From NCBI GenBank assembly GCA_963764695.1, contig CAVXTW010000007.1:62001-126000 (forward strand): DNA of 64,000 nucleotides. Direction: 5' to 3'. The translations under genes and the position numbers were made by a program. The DNA comes from DATFRY01 sp963764695. GTDB lineage: Bacteria > Myxococcota_A > Polyangia > Haliangiales > Haliangiaceae. This document shows positions 46,812 through 55,618 of the stretch, in pieces. Within the stretch, counting starts at the first letter, position 1. Each line of letters starts with the position of its first letter. The notes below the pieces were generated by a model, which saw only the letters and a list, made by a program, of their open reading frames with translations, searched no databases and was not told the origin of the DNA.

Positions 46812-48219
46812 CTATCCACCGCCGCCTCCGCAGTCGGCCGGGCAGCCGGCCTCGTCCTCACCCGGACAGCACATGCCGTCGCCGCAGCAGACGCGCCCCG
46901 CCTCGCAGCTGGGCTGACAGTCGGCCACGCAGCTGCACGCCTGCTCGGCTCCGTTGCACGCGCCGTCGCCGCACGCGGCGCCGCAGTCGGCCGGACAGGT
47001 CGCCGTGGTCTCGCCGCCGTTGCACGCGCCGTCGCCGCACGCGGCGCCGCAGTCGGCCGGACAGGTCGCCGTGGTCTCGCCGCCGTTGCACGCGCCGTCG
47101 CCGCAGTCGGCGCCGCAGTCGGCCGGGCACGCCACGGTGGTCTCGCCGCCGTTGCAGCAGCCGTCGCCGCACTGGGCGCCGCAGTCGGTGGCGCACGTGC
47201 AGCTGTGCTCGCCGGCGCTCGCGCAGCAGACACCGTCTCCACAAGTTTGCGCGCCGCAATCGGACGGGCAGCCGCACGTGGTCTCGCCGGCGCAGCAGGC
47301 GCCGTCGCCGCACACCGGAGCGCCGCAGTCGACCGCGCACGAGCAGCGGTTCTCGCCCTGCCCGGGGCAGCATACCCCGTCGCCGCACGCGCTGTCGCCG
47401 CAGTCGCCCGGGCACGAGCAGGGATCCTCGCCGCCCGCGGCGCAGCAGCGGCCATCGCCGCACACAGCGCCGGCGCAGTCGGCCGCGCAGTTGCAGACGT
47501 CCTCGCTGCCGCTGCACACGCCGTCGCCGCAGGTCGGGTCGCAGTCCGCCTCGCAGCTGCCCGCGGTCTCGCCGGCCGCCGCGCAGCAGAGGCCGTCGCC
47601 GCACGAGCCGACCTGGCAGTCGTCGGCGCAGGCGCACGAGTTCTCGCCCGCGCCCGGGCAGCAGAATCTCGTCGCCGCAGGTGGAGTCGCCGCAGTCGAC
47701 CGCGCACGAGCAGCTGTCCTCGCCGGCGGCGGGGCAGCAGAGCTGGTCGCCGCACAGGCCGACGCCGCAGTCCACCGGACAGGAGCAGCGGTCCTCGCCG
47801 GAGCCGGCGCAGCACACGCCGTCGCCGCAGGTGGGGTCACCGCAGTCGGCGGGACACGAGCAGCCGTTCTCGGTCTCGACGCACAGCCCGTCGCCGCAGC
47901 TGGGCGCGCAGTCCTCGCCGCACGATCCGCTGTCCTCGATGTCGCGGCAGCAGACCGCGTCGCCGCAGGTCGGCTCACCGCAGTCCGCGGCGCAGGTGCA
48001 GACGCTCTCGCCGTCGGAGCAGGCACCGTCGCCGCAGCTCGGGCCCGGCGGTGTGTCCACGATGGTGCCGGCGTCCGGTGGATCGACCTTGCCGCCCGCG
48101 CCGCCGTCGACGTCGAGGAATTTCCCGCCGTCCAGAGTCGGCGTGCACGCGATCAACGCGAGGCACACCAGCGCCGCGAGCCGCCGGCCGGCGACCGCCC
48201 TACCCCACCCTCTCCCCAT
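46812..48219 (-). CDS. CGDGxC-repeat Cys-rich lipoprotein, apparent frameshift
   Basis: After a lipobox (LALIAC) the protein is built of about 16 repeats of the pattern CGDGxCxxGExxxxCxxDC, each with up to six cysteines. This type of repeat is common in large myxobacterial surface proteins; binding or structural roles are inferred. The frame moves near 47665 (DSTCGDE, then CCPGAGENSCACADDC). The length of 469 codons plus one base fits one extra base. The C-terminal repeats are nearly identical in DNA (see the 66-base repeat). Confidence 0.75.
46951..47148. repeat. 66-base tandem repeats in the Cys-rich gene
   Basis: Two exact copies (46951-47016 and 47017-47082) and a diverged third (to 47148) code for the repeat CGDGACNGGETTATCPADCG. 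Exact neighbours indicate recent duplication and possible copy-number variation. Confidence 0.85.
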
Positions 48220-48440
48220 GCGTGCACCTCTAGCACGCCCGGCCGTCGCTGGCGATCGCAGGCGCAACGACGCGGTCCGTCGTGTGACCTTGTCCGCACG
48301 GCGTGAGTCTCGCGGACTGGCATTGTGTAATGGCCAATCCCCGACTTCTTGTCGGCGTAGGTCGCGCGTGCCAGGCGCGGTCAATGGCTGCCATGCCGTG
48401 ATCCGGCTCTCGCCTGTTAGGATCGCCGGCGGAGGAGCCC

Positions 48441-49934
48441 ATGAAACACACGAGCATGGTCGTGGCGATCGTCGTGCTTGGGTCGTGCGGGCAGAGAGAC
48501 GTGGCGCCCAGGACGGTGGCCAGAGCGCGGCCTCCGGCGCCGGTCGCCGAGCTGCCGGCGCCGCCACAGGAGAGCGCCGAGGTCAGCATCACCTCGAAGT
48601 CGCCCGAGGCCATCGAGGAGTACAGGCAGGGCCGCGATCTGGTCTACAACGCGCGCGCTGCCGAGGGCGTCGAGCACTTCAAGAAAGCCGTCCAGCTCGA
48701 CCCGGAGTTCGCCCAGGCGCTGGCGTATCTCGGCACGTTCACGCCGGGTCTCGAGGGCGTCAAGATGATGGAGCGCGCCGTCGAGCTGTCGAGTCAGCTG
48801 CCCGGGCCCGAGCGCGTGCTCATCGAGGCGCAGCAGGCGCTCAACAACGCCGAGATCGAGCGCTCGCGTGCGCTGTTCCGCCTGGTCCTCGAGGCCAAGC
48901 CGGGCGACTGGCGGGTCCAGACCCTGCTCGCCGCGCTCGCCTTCGACGACGAGACCTGGGACGAGTCGGCGGCCGCGGCGCAGAAGGCGGTCAACGCCAG
49001 CGCCAGCGCGGCGACCGCGTACAACTACCTCGCCTACTCGCTGGCCTGGCAGGGGCGCTTCGAGCAGGCCATCGCCGTGGCGAGCAAGCAGACCGAGCTC
49101 TCGCCCGAGGAGCCCAATCCGTACGACACGCTCGGCGAGATCCTGCTCGCCGCCGGGCGGCTCGACGAGGCCCTGGCGACCTTCGAGAAAGCAAACGCGA
49201 AGTCGGCGCAGTTCACGCCCGCGCGCCTGGCCGCCGCCGGCATCCGGGCCTTCAAGGGCGACTGGACGGGAGCCCAGGCGGGGCTGGAGCGGGCCCAGGC
49301 CGACGCGCCGCGCCCGGTCAACGCACTCGATGCCGGCACCTACCAGGCATGGGCGCTGGCCGCCCAGGGCAACGTTCGCGAGATGCTCCGGGTCTCCGAT
49401 GCGATGGAGAGAAAGGCACAGGCCGAGAAGCTGCACGACGAGGCGGCCCTCATCGCCGTCAACCGCGGCCTGATGCTCGTGCTGGCCGGCCGGACATCCG
49501 AAGCGCTCGCGGCGCTCGACGCCGCCGACGCGCGGGCCGGTCGCGCCCGCCTCTCGCCGGTGACAACCCGCAGGCGGGCGCTGCTCGGCCTCCGGGTCCG
49601 CCTGCTCGCCGCATGGAGGACCCACCGGCCGACCCAGGCCGACAAGCTGTTCGCGGCGCTCGCCGCCGAGGCGATGAAGGTGCCGCTGCGGCGCGCCAAT
49701 CTGTCGCTGCTCGACTGGGGCCAGGGAGTGCTGGCGCTGACCAAGGGGGACGGGAGGGGCGCGGTCGAGGCGATGAAGAAGTGCAGCGAGCTCGACACCG
49801 TGTGCCGCTTCATGCGGGTGACCGCCAGGCGCGCCGCCGGAGACGACGCGGGAGCCGCCGAGCTGCTGGCCCGGCTCAGGGCATCGCCGCGCCGAGACGG
49901 CGCCTATCTGTACTACTGGGCGACCATGAAGTAG
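48441..49934 (+). CDS. TPR-repeat lipoprotein
   Basis: The 497-residue protein has a signal with VVLGSCG and then TPR units: EYRQGRDLVYNARAAEGVEHFKKAVQLDPEF, YNYLAYSLAWQGRFEQAIAVASKQTELSPEEPNPYDTLGEILLAAGRLDEALATFEKA. TPR arrays bind protein partners. Its stop lies just beyond the homologous end of the haem oxygenase remnant on the other strand. Function otherwise unknown. Confidence 0.8.
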   Translation: MKHTSMVVAIVVLGSCGQRDVAPRTVARARPPAPVAELPAPPQESAEVSITSKSPEAIEEYRQGRDLVYNARAAEGVEHFKKAVQLDPEFAQALAYLGTFTPGLEGVKMMERAVELSSQLPGPERVLIEAQQALNNAEIERSRALFRLVLEAKPGDWRVQTLLAALAFDDETWDESAAAAQKAVNASASAATAYNYLAYSLAWQGRFEQAIAVASKQTELSPEEPNPYDTLGEILLAAGRLDEALATFEKANAKSAQFTPARLAAAGIRAFKGDWTGAQAGLERAQADAPRPVNALDAGTYQAWALAAQGNVREMLRVSDAMERKAQAEKLHDEAALIAVNRGLMLVLAGRTSEALAALDAADARAGRARLSPVTTRRRALLGLRVRLLAAWRTHRPTQADKLFAALAAEAMKVPLRRANLSLLDWGQGVLALTKGDGRGAVEAMKKCSELDTVCRFMRVTARRAAGDDAGAAELLARLRASPRRDGAYLYYWATMK

Positions 49935-49950
49935 CGCGGCCATCGGCTGC

Positions 49951-50520
49951 CGGCTCACCGGCGAGCCACGCGGCCAGGGCGGCGAAGGTCTCGACGGCGG
50001 CGGCCGATGCCTGATCGATGGCCGACGGAAAGGCGCCCGATCGGGCCTCCGCGAAGCGGCAGAAGCTGGCCCAGCGGGCGCCGGTCCGGGCCGCGGCTCA
50101 GGTAAGAAAGCGCGTCGGGACCTGGCCGGCGATGTGCGCGAGCTGGCGGGCCAGCACCTGCCCGCCGAGCCGCGAGCCCTCGAGCACGTACATGGCGCCG
50201 AGCGCGCGGGGCAGCGCGGTCAGGTCGGGGAGGGTGGCGCAGCGGGGGAGCGCGGACGGATCGAGGCCGAGCCCGCGAAGATCCGCCTCGAGCAGCGCCG
50301 CGCGCGGACGCGACGCCGCATCGGGCAATCCCAGCGCGACCCAGTCGTGAGCGGCGAAAAGCCGGTCCTCGAGCGGCAGGTGGAACCCGGCCAGCGCGGC
50401 CAGGTGTGCGGCGTAGCCGGCCGGCGTCAGCGCGTCGAAGGCTGGCAGCAGGCGCTCGACCTCGCGATGGCGGGCAGAGGTGGCGTCGCGCAGCGCGCGC
50501 AGGAGCGGGCCCCTCCTCAC
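49951..50520 (-). pseudogene. Haem oxygenase-like gene with an in-frame TGA
   Basis: The frame starts at GTG 50520 and shows a haem oxygenase pattern: RDATSARHREVERLL (axial His18), LAALAGFHLPLEDRLF, LGAMYVLEGSRLGGQVLARQL. A TGA at 50098-50100 stops it after 140 residues, but the same frame continues AAARTGARWASFCRF and on to FAALAAWLAGEP, as family proteins do (with Gly expected at the stop). The full span of 190 codons matches the family length. The start overlaps the kinase stop (GTGA). Such enzymes make biliverdin for bacteriophytochromes. A GGA to TGA change (Gly to stop) would explain the lesion. Confidence 0.75.
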
Positions 50521-51332
50521 GCCGGAGTCCCGTCCGGTCGAGCCCCGGGCCGCGGCAGCCGGATGGTGCACACGGTGCCTTCCTCCGGCGACGAGGTCAG
50601 CTCGACCTGCCCGCGGTGCAGCTCGACGAGGCGCCTGACGATGAACAGGCCGAGCCCGAGACCGGACTGCTTGCGCGCGCGCCCCTCGGCGGTCGCGCGC
50701 TTGAACGGATCGAAGATGCTGGCGAGCCGCTCGGACGGGATCGGGGCGCCCTGGTTCTGGATGGTGACCGCGACGTCCTCCTGGCCACAGCGCAGCGCGA
50801 GGCGGATCGGATGGGTCGGGTCGCCGTGATGGCGGGCGTTGCCGAGCAGGTTCGAGATCACCTGCGCGATGCGATCCGGATCGCCGACGAAGGAGCACTC
50901 CGCGGGAAGCTCGGCGACCACGCGGGTGCCGGGGTGCGCCCCCTCGATCTCCTCGATCAGCTCGCGGCAAGGCGCGACCAGATCGAACGTGACCGGGTAA
51001 AGCTCGAGCGAGCCGGCCCGCGCGCGGGTGAAGTCGAGCAGCTGCTCGATCATGCGGCGCATCCGGTCGCTCGAGGCGGCGATGCGGGCCGACTCGCGCG
51101 TCACCCGGGTGGGCTCGCCGCCGCCGATCTTGAGCACCTCGGCGGCCAGGGTGATGGCGCCGAGCGGGTTGCGCAGGTCGTGGCTCACCATGCCGAGCAT
51201 CATGTCGCGCGCGCGCTCGGCCTCGTGGGCCTTGCGCACGGCGGCGTCGGTCAGGCCGGGATGACTCGGCGCGACCAGAAAACTGGAAGCATCGCCGCGC
51301 GACGGCAACGGCGTAGACTTCGAGGACGACAT
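50517..51332 (-). CDS. Sensor histidine kinase core, N-terminus missing
   Basis: The 271-residue protein contains a full HisKA-HATPase_c unit: MLGMVSHDLRNPLGAITLAAEVL with the phospho-accepting His, DPDRIAQVISNLLGNARHHGDP (N box) and SGLGLGLFIVRRLVELHRGQVELTS (G2 box). Only about 45 residues precede HisKA, with no transmembrane or PAS/GAF domain. The pairing with a haem oxygenase gene suggests a bacteriophytochrome kinase that lost its photosensory module. The ATG at 51332 overlaps the start of the divergent dioxygenase gene. Confidence 0.75.
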   Translation of the reverse strand: MSSSKSTPLPSRGDASSFLVAPSHPGLTDAAVRKAHEAERARDMMLGMVSHDLRNPLGAITLAAEVLKIGGGEPTRVTRESARIAASSDRMRRMIEQLLDFTRARAGSLELYPVTFDLVAPCRELIEEIEGAHPGTRVVAELPAECSFVGDPDRIAQVISNLLGNARHHGDPTHPIRLALRCGQEDVAVTIQNQGAPIPSERLASIFDPFKRATAEGRARKQSGLGLGLFIVRRLVELHRGQVELTSSPEEGTVCTIRLPRPGARPDGTPA

Positions 51333-52128
51333 GAAGAGACACGAGCAGGACCGCGGACTGGCGCACGACCTCCACGTCATGCTGGCCCGCGCCAGCCGGA
51401 GGGACTTTCTGTGGCTCCTGGCCGGCGCCGGCGCGGCTCCGCTGGTCGGCTGCGGCAGCGACGGCGCGCGCAACGGCAACCCGTCGGGCGGCGACCCGGC
51501 CGGCTGCGCGCCGATCCCGGAGGAGACGGCCGGGCCGTTCCCCGGCGATGGCTCGAACGAGGCCAACGCGCTCGCGCTCTCCGGCATCGTGCGCAGCGAC
51601 ATCCGCAGCAGCATCGCGGGCGCGACCGGCACCGCCGAGGGCGTGGTGCTGACCGTCGTCCTCACGCTGGTGGACACGGCAGGCGAGTGCGCGCCGCTCG
51701 CCGGTCGCGCCGTGTACGTCTGGCACTGCGACCGCGAGGGCCGCTACTCGATGTACTCGGAGGGCGTCACCGAGGAGAACTACCTGCGCGGCGTGCAGGT
51801 CAGCGACGACGCCGGCTCGGTCACCTTCACCACCGTCTTCCCCGGCTGCTATCCCGGCCGCATGCCGCACATCCACTTCACCGTCTATCCGGGCATGGAC
51901 TCGATCGGCGCCGGACGCGAGATCGCGACCTCCCAGCTGGCGCTGCCGGTGGAGGCCTGCCAGGCCGTCTACGCGACGGCCGGATACGAGGCCAGCATCG
52001 ACGCGCTGGCCCGGACCAGCTTCGAGACCGACGGCGTGTTCGCAGACGGCGCGTCACGGCAGATCGCGACCACCAGCGGCGGGGCGGCCGGCTACACCGC
52101 CACGCTCGAGGTCGGCATCGGGGCGTGA
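51331..52128 (+). CDS. Intradiol ring-cleavage dioxygenase-like Tat lipoprotein
   Basis: The 265-residue protein starts with a Tat-type signal RRDFLWLLAGAGAAPLVGCG (lipobox) and then the dioxygenase beta-sandwich: RAVYVWHCDREGRYSMYS, FTTVFPGCYPGRMPHIHFTVYP. The Tyr and two His residues match the non-haem iron site of protocatechuate 3,4-dioxygenase-type enzymes. An extracytoplasmic lipoprotein form is unusual for catabolic enzymes and is seen in myxobacteria. The start region overlaps the histidine kinase start (shared CATG). Confidence 0.8.
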   Translation: MKRHEQDRGLAHDLHVMLARASRRDFLWLLAGAGAAPLVGCGSDGARNGNPSGGDPAGCAPIPEETAGPFPGDGSNEANALALSGIVRSDIRSSIAGATGTAEGVVLTVVLTLVDTAGECAPLAGRAVYVWHCDREGRYSMYSEGVTEENYLRGVQVSDDAGSVTFTTVFPGCYPGRMPHIHFTVYPGMDSIGAGREIATSQLALPVEACQAVYATAGYEASIDALARTSFETDGVFADGASRQIATTSGGAAGYTATLEVGIGA

Positions 52129-52157
52129 GCTTCGGGCGCGCGGCCCGAGTCGCGGCG

Positions 52158-52856
52158 TCAACGACGCGCGGTGGCGCCGGTCGGGAAGGCCACGCCGGTG
52201 CCGCCGTGGTTGCAGTAGCCGTGCGGGTTCGCCTCGCAGTACTGCTGGTGCTCTGCCTCCGCGAAGTAGAACGGGCGCGCCGCCATGATCTCGGTGGTCA
52301 TCTTCCCGCGTCCGGCTGAGCGCAGCGCCGCGGCGTAGGCATCGCGGGTCGCCTCGGCCGCGCGCCGCTGCGCGTCCCCGAGCGTGATGATGACCGATCG
52401 GTACTCGGTGCCGACGTCGTTGCCCTGGCGCATCCCCTGCGTCGGATCGTGTCCCTCCCAGAACACCCGCAGGAGCTGCTCGTACGTGATCTTCTTGGGG
52501 TCGAAGACGACGCGGACCGACTCGGCGTGGCCGGTGCGCCCGGTCGAGACCTCATCGTAGGTCGGATTCGGCGTGGTCCCGCCGGCATAGCCGACGGAGG
52601 TCGAGACGACGCCCGGGAGATGGAAGAAGTGCTGCTCGGCGCCCCAGAAGCAGCCCATGGCGAAGACCGCGACCTCGGTGCCGGGCGGCGCGACGTCGAG
52701 GGCCGTGCCGAAGACGAGATGCTTCCTGGGCAGCGGCATCGGGGTCGCCCGGCCGGGCAGGATCCGGTCGGGCCGCGGCATGGTGGTGCGGTCCTCCGCG
52801 CAGGCGGTCGACGCGATCAGGGAGCCGAGAACGATGATCAGCAGACGTGTGGCCAT
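52158..52856 (-). CDS. msrA: Exported peptide methionine sulfoxide reductase MsrA
   Basis: The 232-residue protein has a lipoprotein-like signal (SLIASTAC) and the MsrA catalytic motif GCFWGAEQHF, with VSTSVGYAGG and the downstream block EHQQYCEANPHGYCN. It reduces methionine-S-sulfoxide in periplasmic proteins. Start at ATG 52856. Confidence 0.92.
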   Translation of the reverse strand: MATRLLIIVLGSLIASTACAEDRTTMPRPDRILPGRATPMPLPRKHLVFGTALDVAPPGTEVAVFAMGCFWGAEQHFFHLPGVVSTSVGYAGGTTPNPTYDEVSTGRTGHAESVRVVFDPKKITYEQLLRVFWEGHDPTQGMRQGNDVGTEYRSVIITLGDAQRRAAEATRDAYAAALRSAGRGKMTTEIMAARPFYFAEAEHQQYCEANPHGYCNHGGTGVAFPTGATARR

Positions 52857-53055
52857 GTTTCCTCGCACAGGACTACGCCTGACTGCCGCGGAGGTTACCA
52901 GTCGCCCGAAACCCGAGCTGTGGAGAGATCCTACGCCGCGACAGGGATGTCGCGATCGCTCTCGATGCGCGGCCACGGCGGATGCAAGATGGCGCAGTTC
53001 GCCGCTGGCGCGGGCCTTGCTCGAGGCCGGGAGCGCAACGCCTGGAGAGGAGTCG

Positions 53056-53754
53056 ATGTCCGTGACAGATGGATCCACAGGAAATGGTGTCGTGCCGCCG
53101 GGCCCGCGGCGCTCGCCGCGACCGCTCGCCGCCATCGCGATCGCGGCGGTGCTCGTCATGTCCACCGGCCGCGCTCATGCGGATGCCGGAGACGACGAGG
53201 CCGCCTTCGAGCTCGGCGGCGGGATCGACTACACGATGCTCGGCTCGTACGACCTGGGCAAGGGCCTGGGCGAGCCGGCGGAGCGCAGCGATCTGGGCCC
53301 GGGCACGCTCGGCGTGGTCGTCACCGGGGACGCGCGCGTCGCCCCCGCGCTCCGGCTGGGGCTCGAGGCCGGCATCGCGATAGGCGGCCTGGTGAAGACG
53401 GACGAGCGCTACTTCGGCGGCTCGAGCAACGTCGGATCGACCTCCACGGCCTGGCTGCGATCGAAGCTCGGCTGGACGGCGAGCACGAGCGGGCGCCTGC
53501 GCCTGCGGGTGGGCGGCGGCGTGGGGATCGAGCGCATGGCGGAGGCGACCGGTTCCGGCTCGGTGCACCTGGACTCGCTGGTCGCCGGGCCGTGGGCCGC
53601 GCTGGTCATCGGCCGGGGCCTTGTCGCCGAGCTGCGCGGCGACCTCCACGCTCCGCTCCGCGGGGAGATCGACGATCGAAGCGGCAACCCGACCGGCGTC
53701 TTCTTCGGCGCCGGCGTGCGCCTGGCCTACGTGTTCGGCATCGGCCCGCCCTGA
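53056..53754 (+). CDS. Small outer-membrane beta-barrel-like protein
   Basis: The 232-residue protein has a Sec signal (AIAIAAVLVMSTGRAHA) and alternating strands: AAFELGGGIDYTMLGSYDLG, LRLGLEAGIAIGGLVK, LRLRVGGGVGIERM, FFGAGVRLAYVFGIG. No named family is recognised. GAGAGGAG precedes ATG 53056. It converges on the DUF4336-like gene. Confidence 0.7.
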   Translation: MSVTDGSTGNGVVPPGPRRSPRPLAAIAIAAVLVMSTGRAHADAGDDEAAFELGGGIDYTMLGSYDLGKGLGEPAERSDLGPGTLGVVVTGDARVAPALRLGLEAGIAIGGLVKTDERYFGGSSNVGSTSTAWLRSKLGWTASTSGRLRLRVGGGVGIERMAEATGSGSVHLDSLVAGPWAALVIGRGLVAELRGDLHAPLRGEIDDRSGNPTGVFFGAGVRLAYVFGIGPP

Positions 53755-53767
53755 GCGGTCGCTCCGG

Positions 53768-54475
53768 TCAGAGCTCGGCGGCGGCCGCCCGCAGCGCAGC
53801 GGACGGATCGTCGGTCACCATGTTGCCGTGGGAGACGACGATCCGGCGCAGGTCGGGCCGCGCGGCCAGACGCTCGAGGTGGGCGCGGAAGGCCGCGCGG
53901 TCGCCGACCAGGAGCAGCCGGCTCAAGCGCGCCACGCGGAGCCGGCCGACGGCGCCGTCCAGCCGGAAGATCAGGCCGCGCAGCCCCGGCATGGGCGGCA
54001 GGTTGAACAGCACGTCGTTGACCACGATGGAGGTGCCGTCGGCGGAGCGCACCTCGAGCACGCCCTCGCGATCGCGGGTGCCGTCGAGGTGGGCGAGCGA
54101 GACATCGGCATCCGCCGGGAGGTCGGCGAAGTCTCCGTCGACGCGGACAACGCTGGCGACCTTCTCGCGCGCGCCGGCCGGGCACAGCACGCGCGCGTCC
54201 GGATAGCGCGCGGCGAAGGCAGGCGCGTCGAGCCGATGGAAACGATTCGGCACCAGGATGGTGGCGGGCCGGCCCCAGGCCTCGATCTCGGCCATCATCG
54301 CCTCCTCCAGCGCGATGGCGTTGTGGATGACGACGGTGCCGTCGGACCGGCGGGCCAGGGTCATCACCCGCCCGATCGGCATGCGGGCCAGCTCGCCGCG
54401 CACGCGCCAGAAGTTCTCGGCCAGCCGCTCGATCGGACCGTGCGGCATGACCGTCCATTCCTTGTGAACACCCAT
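53768..54475 (-). CDS. DUF4336-like metallo-beta-lactamase-fold protein
   Basis: The 235-residue protein has a degenerate beta-lactamase-like fold: FWRVRGELARMPIGRVMTLARRSDGTVVIHNAIALEE, ILVPNRFHRLDAPAFAARYPDARVLCPAG, and RRIVVSHGNMVTDD. The usual HxHxD is replaced by NRFHRLD. This matches DUF4336 proteins, whose function is unknown. Cytoplasmic. Confidence 0.75.
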   Translation of the reverse strand: MGVHKEWTVMPHGPIERLAENFWRVRGELARMPIGRVMTLARRSDGTVVIHNAIALEEAMMAEIEAWGRPATILVPNRFHRLDAPAFAARYPDARVLCPAGAREKVASVVRVDGDFADLPADADVSLAHLDGTRDREGVLEVRSADGTSIVVNDVLFNLPPMPGLRGLIFRLDGAVGRLRVARLSRLLLVGDRAAFRAHLERLAARPDLRRIVVSHGNMVTDDPSAALRAAAAEL

Positions 54476-54778
54476 CCCGCGAGCCTAGCCGCGTTCGAGC
54501 GCGCGGTGGAGAGCGTCCCCGGCGACCGGTGGCGACCTGTAACGGGTGTTGCACCGATCATGTTTCGCGCGCCCGATGCGCGGCTCCCCACCACCGTTTC
54601 CAGGCCTCACTCTGTCGCGAGGCCAGCCGGGATCTCGTGGATCGCCTGCCCGCGCCCTCGCCGGCGAGCTCCATACATGGCGCTTCCTGCGGCGATCGGT
54701 CACGAGTAAGCTGAGTCGTGTCGCTCTCTGTGGACGGTCCGTCCGCGCCGAGGGCACTCGACTAGGTGGAGCGCCGCG
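54476..54778. other. Gene-free interval with a short palindrome
   Basis: About 300 bases between divergent genes hold no supportable gene. GGACGG-T-CCGTCC (54732-54744) is a 13-base near-palindrome 35 bases before the GNAT-like start and could be an operator. Confidence 0.35.
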
Positions 54779-55618
54779 ATGGATCCCTCCCTTTCTCCTG
54801 CGCTCGAGCTGGCCGAGGCGAACGCCTGGCACGACGTGTTCGCCGCGGCTCCGAGCGACCTGGCCGAGCGGGTCGGCCTGCGTAGCGAGCGCCTGGGCTC
54901 GGCCGCCCTGCTGGCCATGCCGGGTGTGCCGCATCCCTGGTTCAACCGCGTGATCGGGCTCGGCGTCGGCGAGCCGGCCACCGAGGAGATCCTCGACCGC
55001 GCGCTGTCGATCTTCGGCGAGGCCGGCGTGGCGAGCTTCTGGCTCGCGGCGAGCCCGACGGCGCAGCCGGCCGAGCTGGCCGAGTGGATGGCCGCGCGCG
55101 GGCTCGAGCCGCTCGGCAACTGGGCCAAGGTCTATCGCGGGCGCGACTCGATGGGCGCGGTCGTCACCGAGCTGGCGGTGGTCGAGGCCACCACGCCGTC
55201 GCTGGCCGCCGCGTTCTCCTCGGTGGTCCGCAGGAGCTTCGGGTTGCCGCCGGTGGTCGGGCCGCTGTTCGAGGCGCTGGTCGGACGCGCGGGCTGGCGC
55301 GTGTTCCTGGCCCTCGAGAACGGTGTGCCGGTGGCGGCCGGCGCCGTCCTCGTCCAGGGCGAGGTCGCCTGGCTGGGCATCGATGCCACCCTGCCCTCTC
55401 GACGCCGCCAGGGCGGACAGGGAGCGATCATGCGCGAGCGCGTGCGTGCTTCCATCGGCGCCGGCTGCGCCTGGATGGTCGGCGAGGTCGAGGAATCGCT
55501 GCCCGAGCGGCCCAATCCGTCGCACCACAACACGATCCGCAACGGCTTCCAGATCGCTTATCTCCGCCCCAACTACGGGCCGCGGCCGGCGGCTGCCGAA
55601 CCGACTCCCGGCGCGTGA
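54779..55618 (+). CDS. GNAT-family N-acetyltransferase-like protein
   Basis: The 279-residue protein has a C-terminal GNAT domain: VPVAAGAVLVQGEVAWLGIDATLPSRRRQGGQGAIMRERVRASI, where RRRQGGQGA is the acetyl-CoA loop (Q/RxxGxG/A). The N-terminal 130 residues form another GNAT-like half. The substrate is unknown. ATG 54779. Confidence 0.75.
   Translation: MDPSLSPALELAEANAWHDVFAAAPSDLAERVGLRSERLGSAALLAMPGVPHPWFNRVIGLGVGEPATEEILDRALSIFGEAGVASFWLAASPTAQPAELAEWMAARGLEPLGNWAKVYRGRDSMGAVVTELAVVEATTPSLAAAFSSVVRRSFGLPPVVGPLFEALVGRAGWRVFLALENGVPVAAGAVLVQGEVAWLGIDATLPSRRRQGGQGAIMRERVRASIGAGCAWMVGEVEESLPERPNPSHHNTIRNGFQIAYLRPNYGPRPAAAEPTPGA

Noticed and set aside
46951..47148. Possible CRISPR-like repeats
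   Set aside because: The units are adjacent without spacers and match a protein repeat; no cas genes occur.
46556..50014. A 1152-codon forward frame
   Set aside because: It mostly mirrors the Cys-rich repeat gene and the TPR gene; the protein is Arg/Ser-rich noise.
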